64,000 nucleotides of DNA from VAYN01 sp963702075 (lineage in GTDB: Bacteria; Actinomycetota; Thermoleophilia; Solirubrobacterales; 70-9), in contig OY969703.1 in NCBI GenBank assembly GCA_963702075.1, positions 62,001 to 126,000 of the forward strand, read 5' to 3'. The notes below the pieces were generated by a model that had not been told where the DNA came from, ran no database searches, and saw only the letters and a program-made list of their open reading frames with translations. A program made the position numbers and the translations under genes. Shown here in pieces: positions 57,108 through 64,000 of this stretch. How positions within the stretch are numbered: position 1 is the first letter of the stretch; each line of letters begins with the position of its first letter.

Positions 57108-58190
57108 ATGCCCACGGTGCTGCACGTCCTCCCCCACCCCGGCGGCGGGGCGGAGACCTACATCGACCTGCTCGAAGGCATGGAGGGATACCGACACCGG
57201 CGCGTCCCGCTCAGCGTCACCCGCTCGCGGGCCCAGGGAGTCCCTTCGACGCTAAGGCGCCGTCGCGAGATCCGCCGGCTCGCCCGCGGGGCCGACCTGG
57301 TGCACGTCCACGGCGACATGGCGGCGATGATCGCGGCGCCGGGCCTGAGCGACCGGCCGTTGATCTTCACCACGCATGGCCTGCACCGGCTGCGGCGCTC
57401 GACCGGGCTGGTCGGCTGGATCGTGCGGCGGCGCCTGCGCGCGGCGGTGGCGGCGTCGTCGCGGACCATCTGCATCGCCCGCGACGAGCGCAGCGACCTC
57501 GCCGCGGCGCTGCCCCCGTCCCTTCACCAGCGTCTGGTCGTAGTGGCAAACGGCGTCCCGGTCGCCGCGCCCGCCGCCCCGGAGCAGCGGGCGCGGGCGC
57601 GCAGCGCCCTGGGCCTCGGCAAGGACGAGGTCGGGGCCCTCTTCGTCGGCCAGCTCGAGCAGCGCAAGGACCCGCTCGGGGCGATCCGCGCCGTCGAAGC
57701 CGCCCGACGCGACGGCGCCGAGCTGGTACTGCTGATCGCCGGCGGCGGCCCGCTCGAGCAGCAGGTCGCCGCCGAGGCGGGGCCGGCAGTACGGCCGCTG
57801 GGACATCGAGACGACCTGGAGGATCTCTACGCCGCCGCCGACCTCTTCCTCCTCCCCTCCCACCGCGAGGGAATGTCGTTCGCGCTGCTCGAGGCGATGG
57901 CGCACGGCCTGGCGCCGGTCGTAGCCGACGGGACCGGCAACGCCGAGACCGTCGGCGAGGCCGGCGTCGTCTTTCCGGCAGGCGACCTCGAGGCGATGTC
58001 GGGACGTCTCGCCGACCTGGCCGCCGATGCGGACGCTCGCAACCGGATCGGGGCGGCGGCGAGAGAGAGAGTGCGTGCGGAACTGAGCCTCGAGCGCTTC
58101 CTCACTGGAACCAGGGAGCAATACGAGGCGGCGACCGCAGCTCAGGAAGCGCTGCGAAGGAGCTCGGAGACGACCTCGCCGGGCTCCTGA
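57108..58190 (+). CDS. Glycosyltransferase family 4
   Basis: 360 residues, two Rossmann domains. The start MPTVLHVLPHPGGGAETYIDLL has the glycine-rich GT4 loop; the C-terminal site reads PSHREGMSFALLEAMAHGLAPVVADGTGNAETVGE, with the E(x7)E motif in EGMSFALLE. It is part of the polysaccharide operon, 20 bases behind the GT2 gene. Its 3' end overlaps a small minus-strand gene by 49 bases. A GT4 donor cannot be named. Confidence 0.9.
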   Translation: MPTVLHVLPHPGGGAETYIDLLEGMEGYRHRRVPLSVTRSRAQGVPSTLRRRREIRRLARGADLVHVHGDMAAMIAAPGLSDRPLIFTTHGLHRLRRSTGLVGWIVRRRLRAAVAASSRTICIARDERSDLAAALPPSLHQRLVVVANGVPVAAPAAPEQRARARSALGLGKDEVGALFVGQLEQRKDPLGAIRAVEAARRDGAELVLLIAGGGPLEQQVAAEAGPAVRPLGHRDDLEDLYAAADLFLLPSHREGMSFALLEAMAHGLAPVVADGTGNAETVGEAGVVFPAGDLEAMSGRLADLAADADARNRIGAAARERVRAELSLERFLTGTREQYEAATAAQEALRRSSETTSPGS

Positions 58191-58372
58191 CCGCGCTTGC
58201 TGGCAATTCGCTGCAAGCGCTTCGCGTCATCGCCCTCGAGGCTCACGAGGACCGACGGCTTCGGGACGGGGCGGCCCTCGTGCGTTTCGATCTCGCCGGC
58301 CTCGACCCGGTCGAGCTCGGCATCGAAATCGCCAGGCTGAGGACAGGGATGATTCAAGGGGCTTTGAGCCAT
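58142..58372 (-). CDS. Small RHH-like antitoxin-type protein
   Basis: 76 residues. The C-terminal half KPSVLVSLEGDDAKRLQRIASKRGQEPGEVVSELLRSA has the beta-helix-helix pattern of ribbon-helix-helix DNA-binding antitoxins. The N-terminal half is Pro/Glu-rich (HPCPQPGDFDAELDRVEAG), often seen in CopG-type antitoxins. No toxin is adjacent. The gene is convergent with the GT4 gene and overlaps it by 49 bases. ATG at 58372 is used. Confidence 0.6.
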   Translation of the reverse strand: MAQSPLNHPCPQPGDFDAELDRVEAGEIETHEGRPVPKPSVLVSLEGDDAKRLQRIASKRGQEPGEVVSELLRSAS

Positions 58373-58430
58373 CTCGATCGAGAGTCTACGCCTGCGCGCA
58401 ATCGCCTCGGCGAGGGTCGGCCGAGATGGC

Positions 58431-59252
58431 TCAGGGCGCCTGGCCGCGGCGTTCGCGCAGCGTTCGCTTGAGGCGCGACGGCAGCGCGTAGGAGAACGCG
58501 GGCCGCAACAGGCCGGGGGCGCCGCGCAGGGTCCGCCGGCGACGCAGGGCGCTGAGGCGGATCGAGAGCCCCTCCGCAAGCTGCGCCCGCTCGGCGCGGG
58601 CGGCGACGTTGCCGCCCCCCATCACGCGGGTGCAGAGCTCCTCGTCGAGGGCGAGGAGCCGGTGCCGCTCGGCCAGCCGCAGCCAGAGGTCGTACTCGGC
58701 GGCGTAGCGGTAACGAGGGTCATAACCGCCCGCGGCCCGCGTCGCGTCGCGGCGGAGCAGAGCCGAGCCGTTCGGGATCGGGTTGAAGCGCAGGAGAACC
58801 GGGTCGATGTCGCCGGCGGCGAAGCTGGTGCGCGGCCGCAGCGTCCGACCGGCCTCGTCGACCTCGCGCATCCGCGCTCCCACGACCGCGACGTCGGGGT
58901 CGGAAACGAGCACTGCGAGCTGCCGCTCCAAACGGTCCGGCACCGAATAGTCGTCGGCATCCTGGATCGCGACGAACGGCGCGGCGGCGGCCTCCAGGCC
59001 AGCGTTGAGCGAGCGGGCGATGCCGAGGTTGCACTCCAGCCGCATCACCCGTCCCCGCGGGTCGGAGCCGATCGCCTCCCGTGCCGCCCCGGAGGAGCCG
59101 TCGCGAGACCCGTCGTCGATCACGATCAGCTCCAGGTCCCGCTCGGTCTGCGCGAGGATCGATGCAACCGCCCGGGCGACGGTGCGCTCGTTTTCATAGG
59201 CGCCGATGAGCACCGTGACGGCGGGCAAGTTTGGGCCTGTCGCGGGGCTCAT
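58431..59252 (-). CDS. Glycosyltransferase family 2 (second)
   Basis: 273 residues. GT-A fold: VTVLIGAYENERTVARAVASIL, ELIVIDDGSRDGSS and AIQDADDYSVPDRLE (the DXD-like motif is DADD). It has a basic C-terminus (SRLKRTLRERRGQAP). The ATG at 59252 overlaps the stop of the PIN-like toxin gene as ATGA, so it is transcribed with a toxin-antitoxin pair, which is unexpected. It is probably part of the surface-glycan locus. Sugar and acceptor unknown. Confidence 0.88.
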   Translation of the reverse strand: MSPATGPNLPAVTVLIGAYENERTVARAVASILAQTERDLELIVIDDGSRDGSSGAAREAIGSDPRGRVMRLECNLGIARSLNAGLEAAAAPFVAIQDADDYSVPDRLERQLAVLVSDPDVAVVGARMREVDEAGRTLRPRTSFAAGDIDPVLLRFNPIPNGSALLRRDATRAAGGYDPRYRYAAEYDLWLRLAERHRLLALDEELCTRVMGGGNVAARAERAQLAEGLSIRLSALRRRRTLRGAPGLLRPAFSYALPSRLKRTLRERRGQAP

Positions 59253-59656
59253 GGCCAAAGGCGCTTCAACCCGCTTTCGTAAACGCCGTAGATGTAAGGG
59301 CCGGGCTTGCGAGCTTGTTGCAGGATTCGATGTCGGTTCAGAACGAATCGTTCGACTTGCTCCGATCCCCGCAGACCGGCAGTGGTGAGACAGAAAGCCC
59401 TAACCGCTGCCTCCATCAAAGCGTCGCGCTCAGCTGGCCTGCGGCGGATTGCGTCGTCCTTCGTTAGAACGACCCAATCGTTTTCGCCTGCGTCCCGTAG
59501 CCAAACCTCGTCGGCGAGGCGCTGAGCCTCTTCCTCGCCATACACCTCGGCCATCGAGTAGACGGTCAATCCTTCTGCGCGAAGCGCCTCGACGATGCTC
59601 TTACCGAGGCTTCGATCGACGAAGAACTCCAGTGGGTTTTCGGCTCGTCGTGCCAT
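59249..59656 (-). CDS. PIN-like toxin (VapC45-like)
   Basis: 135 residues. EFFVDRSLGKSIVEALRAEG, VYGEEEAQRLADEVWLRDAGENDWVVLTKDDAIRR and LTTAGLRGSEQVERFVLNRHRI are characteristic of the PIN-like (VapC45-type) toxin family, which acts as a ribonuclease: acidic Asp (VDRS), Glu/Asp cluster and Asp (TKDD). The C-terminus YGVYESGLKRLWP is typical. The antitoxin gene lies directly upstream (41 bases), the usual order. The next gene (GT2) starts in its stop codon. Confidence 0.85.
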   Translation of the reverse strand: MARRAENPLEFFVDRSLGKSIVEALRAEGLTVYSMAEVYGEEEAQRLADEVWLRDAGENDWVVLTKDDAIRRRPAERDALMEAAVRAFCLTTAGLRGSEQVERFVLNRHRILQQARKPGPYIYGVYESGLKRLWP

Positions 59657-59696
59657 CGCCGGCGACTATCGGACGCGGCGCTCCTATGAGTCCTAC

Positions 59697-60436
59697 TCAA
59701 GCGGCCACACGGGTTGCGACTCGGATCACGTCCTCAACCTCTTCGGGAGGAACGCTGAAATCGGTCGCTATGTCGCTGACGGAATCCCCCGCTCGAAACC
59801 GATCGACTAGATCCTCGACGCGCGCGCCCCCATGCACGACAAGCGGTAGACCGAACGCAACGCGCGGGTCCACGATCACTTCGGCGTGTTCGTAAGTCGG
59901 CAGCCGAACGGAGTCAGCCCAGCCGTCCCGTCCATATTGGATGCGCCTCAGGTAGCCCTTGACGACGTCAGTGAACTGCCGCTGCTGCGTTCGCACAACG
60001 GTCAGGTCCATGACTTTGCGCTCTCCACTCTTGTTCGCGTAATCGAAGAGAACCTCGGCGCCGTCGGTGTAGAGCTGCTTCGACGCCAGGGCATGCTCGA
60101 CGCCAATTTCCCTTTCCAAGACCTCGACGGCGGGACGGATTCGCTGGAGGGGCACCCCAGCTCGTCGGAAGCTCGAGAGGACGAAAGCCTCTGCAAAGCC
60201 GATGAACGGAACGGTTGCCTGCCGCCCGCGTGAAGGGAAACAGGTGATCAGTGGATGCTTTACGTCTTGCGAACGAGCCCACCAGTGGACGGTCGACTTG
60301 GGGACGTCGAGAAAGGTCGCGGTCTCACGCAGAGTGAAAAGGGCACGCGTGACCCGAGGGTCATCGCCTTTGATTCGCGTTTTTTTGGCCGACTTGCTGA
60401 TTGGGCTGCCCTCCGCCTTGGAACTGGTTCAGTCAT
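59697..60436 (-). pseudogene. VapB45-like antitoxin (HTH + DUF433), frameshifted at a 7-base A tract
   Basis: The open part from about 60420 down reads RALFTLRETATFLDVPKST...VHWWARSQDVKHP (an HTH), then FAEAFVLSSFRRAGVPLQRIR and the C-terminal DUF433 segment (DPRVAFGLPLVVHGGARVED...DSVSDIATDFSV). It matches antitoxins placed before VapC45-like toxins. No start codon exists in this frame before a stop. The ATG at 60436 is in a different frame and would join it only if the run of seven A (minus strand, 60386-60380) had one base more or fewer. The 459-base frame from 60155 (a GTG) lacks the HTH. So it is either frameshifted, slippage-expressed or misassembled. Confidence 0.7.
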
Positions 60437-60488
60437 CGATCGTACCGGCGGTCGCGGCCGCGGGAGGTGAACACCTAAGCTGCCGCGC

Positions 60489-61628
60489 ATGAGCAGCGAC
60501 CCCGCTCCGTGGGCCGGTCGGCCGGTCGCGATCGTGCACGACTGGTTCCAGGGGTACCACGGGTCCGAGCGGGTGGTCGAGGCTCTGGCGGACGACGTCC
60601 TCGGCGAGGCGAGCCGGGTCGACGTCTTCACCTTCCACGCCGCGCGGGAGCTGCTGCCGCCGCGGTTGGCGGCGCGGATCGTCCGCGAGTCGAAACCGTC
60701 GCAGCTGCCCGGCCTGCGCCAGGTCGGGCACGACCCCGGGCGCTGGCGCTACCTCCTTCCCTACATGCCGCACTACTTCCGCTCGCTCGACTTCAGCGAT
60801 TACGACCTTGTCGTCGTCTCCTCCCACGCCTGCGCGATCAACGCCGACCCGCCGCCGGGCACCCCCTGTGTCTGTTACTGCCACACGCCGATGCGCTACG
60901 CCTGGCTCGCCGACACCGAGCGCGGCCGGCTGAGCGGCGCCCGCGGCGTCGGGCTGCGCGCGCTCTCGGGCTGGCTGCGCAAGCAGGATCGTGCCGCCGC
61001 GCAGCGCCCCGACCTGCTGGTCGCCAACTCGACCGCGGTGAGCGATCGCATCCGCCGCTTCTACGACCGGGACGCAGCGGTCGTCCATCCCCCGGTCGAG
61101 GTCGACGAGCTGCGATCGGGGAACGAGGGGCCGCGAGACAGCTTCCTCTGGGTCGGCCGCCTCGTCCCCTACAAGCGGCCCCTGGAGGTCGCCGAGGCGT
61201 TCCGCGGCCTGCCCCAGCGGCTGACGATGGTCGGGATCGGCCCCCAGGAAGAGGAGCTGCGCGATCGCCTGCCGCCGAACGTCGAGCTGCGCGGCTGGAT
61301 CTCCCGCGAGGAGCTGCTGCGCCTCTACCAGGAGGCCGCCGGCTTCCTCCACGTCGGCGAGGAGGACTTCGGGATCACGATGGTCGAGGCGCTCGCCGCC
61401 GGGGCGCCGGTGATCGCCCTGAACGCCGGCGGCGCCCGCGACATCGTCCGCGACGGTGTCGACGGCTTCCTCGTCAGCGAGCCCACGGTCGATGCCCTGC
61501 GGGCGGCGGTCGAGCAGGTCGACGCGAAGGAGTGGGATCGAACCGCCCTGGCCGAGCGGGCCGCTAGTTTCTCGCGCGCCGACTTCACCGAGAGAATGCG
61601 CGAGCTGCTAACGGAGACGATGAAATGA
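60489..61628 (+). CDS. Glycosyltransferase family 4 (second)
   Basis: 379 residues. GT-B fold: VAIVHDWFQGYHGSERVVEAL (N-terminal loop), CYCHTPMRYAW and the C-terminal VGRLVPYKRPLEVAEAF, EEDFGITMVEALAAGAPVIALNAGGARD with the donor-site Glu. It resembles GDP-mannose-type GT4 enzymes (WbaZ-like), but the donor is not proven. The next gene starts in its last codon (ATGA), so they are coupled. It is divergent from the toxin-antitoxin pair. Confidence 0.9.
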   Translation: MSSDPAPWAGRPVAIVHDWFQGYHGSERVVEALADDVLGEASRVDVFTFHAARELLPPRLAARIVRESKPSQLPGLRQVGHDPGRWRYLLPYMPHYFRSLDFSDYDLVVVSSHACAINADPPPGTPCVCYCHTPMRYAWLADTERGRLSGARGVGLRALSGWLRKQDRAAAQRPDLLVANSTAVSDRIRRFYDRDAAVVHPPVEVDELRSGNEGPRDSFLWVGRLVPYKRPLEVAEAFRGLPQRLTMVGIGPQEEELRDRLPPNVELRGWISREELLRLYQEAAGFLHVGEEDFGITMVEALAAGAPVIALNAGGARDIVRDGVDGFLVSEPTVDALRAAVEQVDAKEWDRTALAERAASFSRADFTERMRELLTETMK

Positions 61629-62335
61629 GCGACCTCTGCAGCCAGGTCCTGGTCGGGGTCGGCGAGGAGATCGAACGCCAGCTGCGGCGGGTGGCCGGGG
61701 AGCGAACGAACCCGACGCTGCTCGACGTCGGCTGCTGGGACGGCGAACTCAGCCAGCGCTGCGGTGCGGCGCTCGGCGCCGGGCGGATGCTCGGGGTCGA
61801 GGTCTACGAGGGCCCGGCCGCCGAAGCCGAAGCGAAGGGCCTGGAGGTGGCGCGAGTCGACCTCGAAACCGGCCGGCTGCCCTGGGAGGACGGGAGCGTC
61901 GACGTCGTCGTCTGCAACCAAGTCCTCGAGCACCTGAAGAACGTCTGGCTGCCGATGACCGAGATGTACCGGGTGCTGCGACCGGGGGGCCATGCGGTCC
62001 TCTCGGTGCCGAACCTGGCGAGCCTCCACAACCGCATCCTGCTGGCGCTGGGCCGGCAGCCGACCTCGATCCGCGTCTTCGGCCCCCACGTCCGCGGCTA
62101 CGCGTTCGGCGAGTTCTCCGAGTTCGTCGGTCGCGGCGGCGCCTACGAGGTCGAGCAGCGGCTCAGCGCCGGCTTCTATCCCCTGCCCGCCCGCTGGAGC
62201 CGCCCGTTCTCGCGACTCTGGCCCAGCGCCGGCCACACGACGATCGTGCTGGCGCGCAAGACCGGCGCCCGCCCGCCCTGGCTCGACTACATCGAGGGCG
62301 AAGTCGAGGACGGGATGCAGACCTTCTACGGCTAG
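61625..62335 (+). CDS. SAM-dependent methyltransferase in glycan locus
   Basis: 236 residues. The SAM-binding motif TLLDVGCWDGELSQRC (motif I) and GVEVYEGPAAEAEAKG, VVVCNQVLEHLKN and VLRPGGHAVLSVPNLASL are of the Methyltransf_11/23 class. With its coupling to GT4 by ATGA it probably methylates a sugar of the surface polysaccharide. The stop meets the rfbC stop (4-base overlap on opposite strands). Confidence 0.88.
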   Translation: MSDLCSQVLVGVGEEIERQLRRVAGERTNPTLLDVGCWDGELSQRCGAALGAGRMLGVEVYEGPAAEAEAKGLEVARVDLETGRLPWEDGSVDVVVCNQVLEHLKNVWLPMTEMYRVLRPGGHAVLSVPNLASLHNRILLALGRQPTSIRVFGPHVRGYAFGEFSEFVGRGGAYEVEQRLSAGFYPLPARWSRPFSRLWPSAGHTTIVLARKTGARPPWLDYIEGEVEDGMQTFYG

Positions 62336-62880
62336 AAGGGCAGCTCGTCGGCGACGTCGGCCAGCTTTGGGGCCTTCTTGTCGCGCTCGGAGAGCAGGGG
62401 CTCGGCGACTTGCCAGTCGACGGCGACGTCGGGGTCGTCCCAGGCGATCCCGGCCTCGGTGGCCGGGTCGTAGTAGCTGGAGACCTGGTAGGCGACGTCG
62501 GCAACCTCGCTGAGGACGGCGAAGCCGTGGCCGAAGCCGACCGGGACGAAGAGCTGGCGGTGCTTGACGTCGTCGAGCACGTGCGCCTCCCACTGGCCGT
62601 AGGTGGGCGAGCCGCGGCGCAGGTCGACGGCGACGTCGAGGATCTCCCCGCGCGGGCAGCGGACCAGCTTCGCCTGCCCCGGCGCGGTCTGGAAGTGGAT
62701 CCCGCGCAACGTCCCCTGCGAGGAGCGCGAGTGGTTGTGCTGGACGAACTCGACCCCGACCCCGAGCCCGTGCCAGGCGTCGCGGCTGTAGGACTCGAGC
62801 ATGAAGCCGCGCTCGTCGCCGTGGACGACCGGCTCGATCAGGACGACGCCGTCGAGCTTCGTCTCCAGCCTCTCCGCCAC
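62332..62880 (-). CDS. rfbC: dTDP-4-dehydrorhamnose 3,5-epimerase
   Basis: 182 residues starting at GTG, which shares one base with the rfbB stop (TAGTG). Typical RmlC residues: VVHGDERGFMLESY, HNHSRSSQGTLRGIHFQ with the catalytic His, and VPVGFGHGFAVLSEVADVAYQVSSYYDP. It epimerises dTDP-4-keto-6-deoxyglucose at C3 and C5 in dTDP-L-rhamnose synthesis. The order rfbD-rfbB-rfbC on the minus strand is coupled throughout. Confidence 0.96.
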   Translation of the reverse strand: MAERLETKLDGVVLIEPVVHGDERGFMLESYSRDAWHGLGVGVEFVQHNHSRSSQGTLRGIHFQTAPGQAKLVRCPRGEILDVAVDLRRGSPTYGQWEAHVLDDVKHRQLFVPVGFGHGFAVLSEVADVAYQVSSYYDPATEAGIAWDDPDVAVDWQVAEPLLSERDKKAPKLADVADELPF

Positions 62881-63863
62881 TAGCCGAGCGCCTTCCCGTA
62901 CTGCTTTTCGTAGTACTCGCGGTACTCGCCGGAGCGGATCGGACCCCACCAGTCCTCGTTGTCGCGGTACCACTCGACGGTCCGCTTCAGGCCCTCGGCG
63001 AAATGGACCTGCGCCTCCCAGCCGAGATCGCGCTTCAGCTTCTCGGAGGAGAGCGAGTAGCGGCGGTCGTGGCCGGGGCGGTCTTTGACGTACTCGATCA
63101 ACGACTCGTCGGCGCCGACCAGCTCGATCGCCCGCTTGACGACCTCGATGTTCTCGCACTCGTCGGGGCCGCCGACGTTGTAGGCCTCCCCCGCCTTCCC
63201 CTTGGTCAGCACGGTGTGGATGCCGCGGCAGAAGTCCTCGACGTAGAGCCAGTTGCGAACCTGCTTGCCGTCGCCGTAGACCGGCAGCGAATCGCCGTGG
63301 ACCGCGTTGAGGACGATCAGCGGGATCAGCTTCTCCGGGTACTGGCGCGGGCCGTAGTTGTTGGAGCCGCGGACGATCGAGGCGTCGATCCCGTAGGTGT
63401 GCCAGTGGGCGGAGACGAGCAGGTCGCCGGCCGCCTTCGTCGCCGAGTAGGGCGAGGAGGGATCGAGCGGCGAGGTCTCGGTGAAGGAACCGGAATCGAT
63501 CGAGCCGTAGACCTCGTCGGTCGAGACCTGCAGGTAGCGCTCGACCCCGAGCTCGCGGGCGGCGTCGAGCAGGGTGCCGGTGCCGACGACGTGGGTGCGG
63601 GCGAAGGCTTCCTGGTCGTCGATCGAGCGGTCGACGTGGGACTCGGCGGCGAAATTGACGACGGCGTCGACGCCCTGCATCGCTTCGCGCACGACGGCCG
63701 GGTCCTCGATCGCCCCCTCGATCAGCTTCGTCCCCTCGGGCAGGTTCTCGCGCCGGCCGGCGTAGGTGAGCTTGTCGAGAACGACGACCTCGTGCTCGTC
63801 GCCGACCAGCCGCACGTAGGTGGAGCCGATGAAGCCTGCCGCTCCGGTGACCAGAAGTCTCAT
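62880..63863 (-). CDS. rfbB: dTDP-glucose 4,6-dehydratase
   Basis: 327 residues. NAD-binding loop LLVTGAAGFIGSTYVR, catalytic STDEVYGSIDSGSFTE with Thr/Asp/Glu, and the YSATKAAGDLL triad YxxxK. It converts dTDP-D-glucose to dTDP-4-keto-6-deoxyglucose. The ATG overlaps the rfbD stop as ATGA, the stop shares a base with rfbC. It provides dTDP-rhamnose for the glycan locus. Confidence 0.97.
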   Translation of the reverse strand: MRLLVTGAAGFIGSTYVRLVGDEHEVVVLDKLTYAGRRENLPEGTKLIEGAIEDPAVVREAMQGVDAVVNFAAESHVDRSIDDQEAFARTHVVGTGTLLDAARELGVERYLQVSTDEVYGSIDSGSFTETSPLDPSSPYSATKAAGDLLVSAHWHTYGIDASIVRGSNNYGPRQYPEKLIPLIVLNAVHGDSLPVYGDGKQVRNWLYVEDFCRGIHTVLTKGKAGEAYNVGGPDECENIEVVKRAIELVGADESLIEYVKDRPGHDRRYSLSSEKLKRDLGWEAQVHFAEGLKRTVEWYRDNEDWWGPIRSGEYREYYEKQYGKALG

Positions 63864-64000
63864 TCGGTTGCCTCCGCATGTCGTTGGGCGAGATAGCCGG
63901 CCAGTCCGTCCTGCCAGCTCGGGAGCCGGATCGCGTGCTCGCGCTGGGAGACCAGCGCCGAGAAGGCCGGCCGCGGCGCCGCGGCGCCGAATTCATCGCT
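63860..64000 (-). CDS. rfbD: dTDP-4-dehydrorhamnose reductase, C-terminal end
   Basis: The gene enters from the right edge. The last 46 residues (RPAFSALVSQREHAIRLPSW...DGLAGYLAQ) match the C-terminal end of RmlD (RPAYSVL...LPHWREGL...YL). It reduces the keto sugar to dTDP-L-rhamnose with NADPH. Its stop TGA overlaps the rfbB ATG. Confidence 0.85.
   Translation of the reverse strand, partial: SDEFGAAAPRPAFSALVSQREHAIRLPSWQDGLAGYLAQRHAEATE

Overview
The window is high-GC bacterial DNA. Several traits point to the actinobacterial class Thermoleophilia (Solirubrobacterales-like): very high third-position GC in most genes, a collagen-like secreted protein and very large secreted proteins of a kind typical of that class, a c-di-AMP (ydaO/yuaA) leader before an NlpC/P60-like gene, and a CIRCE-controlled groES-groEL pair. 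This placement is an inference from gene content; no 16S rRNA gene is present.

Layout. (1) 1-6485, minus strand: seven tightly coupled genes, visibly less GC-rich than the rest, read leftward from a promoter near 6600. In order they encode a sulfotransferase, a methionyl-tRNA-synthetase-like protein, a small cupin, a DAO-family flavin oxidase, an N-hydroxylating flavin monooxygenase, aspartate decarboxylase PanD and an NRPS-type adenylation protein that runs off the left edge. Monooxygenase + MetRS-like + cupin + DAO-type oxidase is the known signature of hydrazine (N-N bond) synthesis from N6-hydroxylysine and an amino acid. This looks like a hydrazine natural-product cluster with unusual partners and is the most exciting part of the window. 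(2) 6640-8790: a decayed M55 D-aminopeptidase, a SAM methyltransferase and a membrane protein. (3) 8822-11343: a small genomic island between a tRNA-Arg(ACG) gene and a copy of its 3' part. It holds a broken nucleotidyltransferase, a small repeat protein, an ImmA/IrrE-type metallopeptidase and a frameshifted DUF4411 PIN-type gene. (4) 11396-28400: chromosomal backbone with OsmC, MFS transporters, thioesterase, crotonase, pyruvate kinase, hydrolase, two tRNA-Ser genes, a PLP aldolase-like enzyme, an aldonolactone-type oxidase, an ion channel, cyclophilin, an Mrp/ApbC ATPase and a riboswitch-controlled cell-wall enzyme. (5) 28556-46290: ferredoxin, an epimerase, a GH26-like secreted protein, groEL/groES, and a run of secreted proteins (RTX-like, collagen-like, a 1585-residue protein, and a two-gene family with a decayed third copy) around pcm and a Crp/Fnr regulator. 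(6) 46291-50922: a large Lhr-type helicase carrying two in-frame palindromic insertions. (7) 50929-64000: a secreted glycosidase and a cell-surface polysaccharide locus (Wzy/O-antigen-ligase-like protein, polyprenyl glycosylphosphotransferase, four glycosyltransferases, a methyltransferase and dTDP-rhamnose genes rfbC, rfbB and partial rfbD). A VapBC45-like toxin-antitoxin pair with a homopolymer frameshift sits inside it.

Four genes or remnants appear inactivated or frameshifted (M55 peptidase, nucleotidyltransferase, DUF4411 C-terminus, VapB-like antitoxin). Some of these could be assembly errors, because two of them need only one base.
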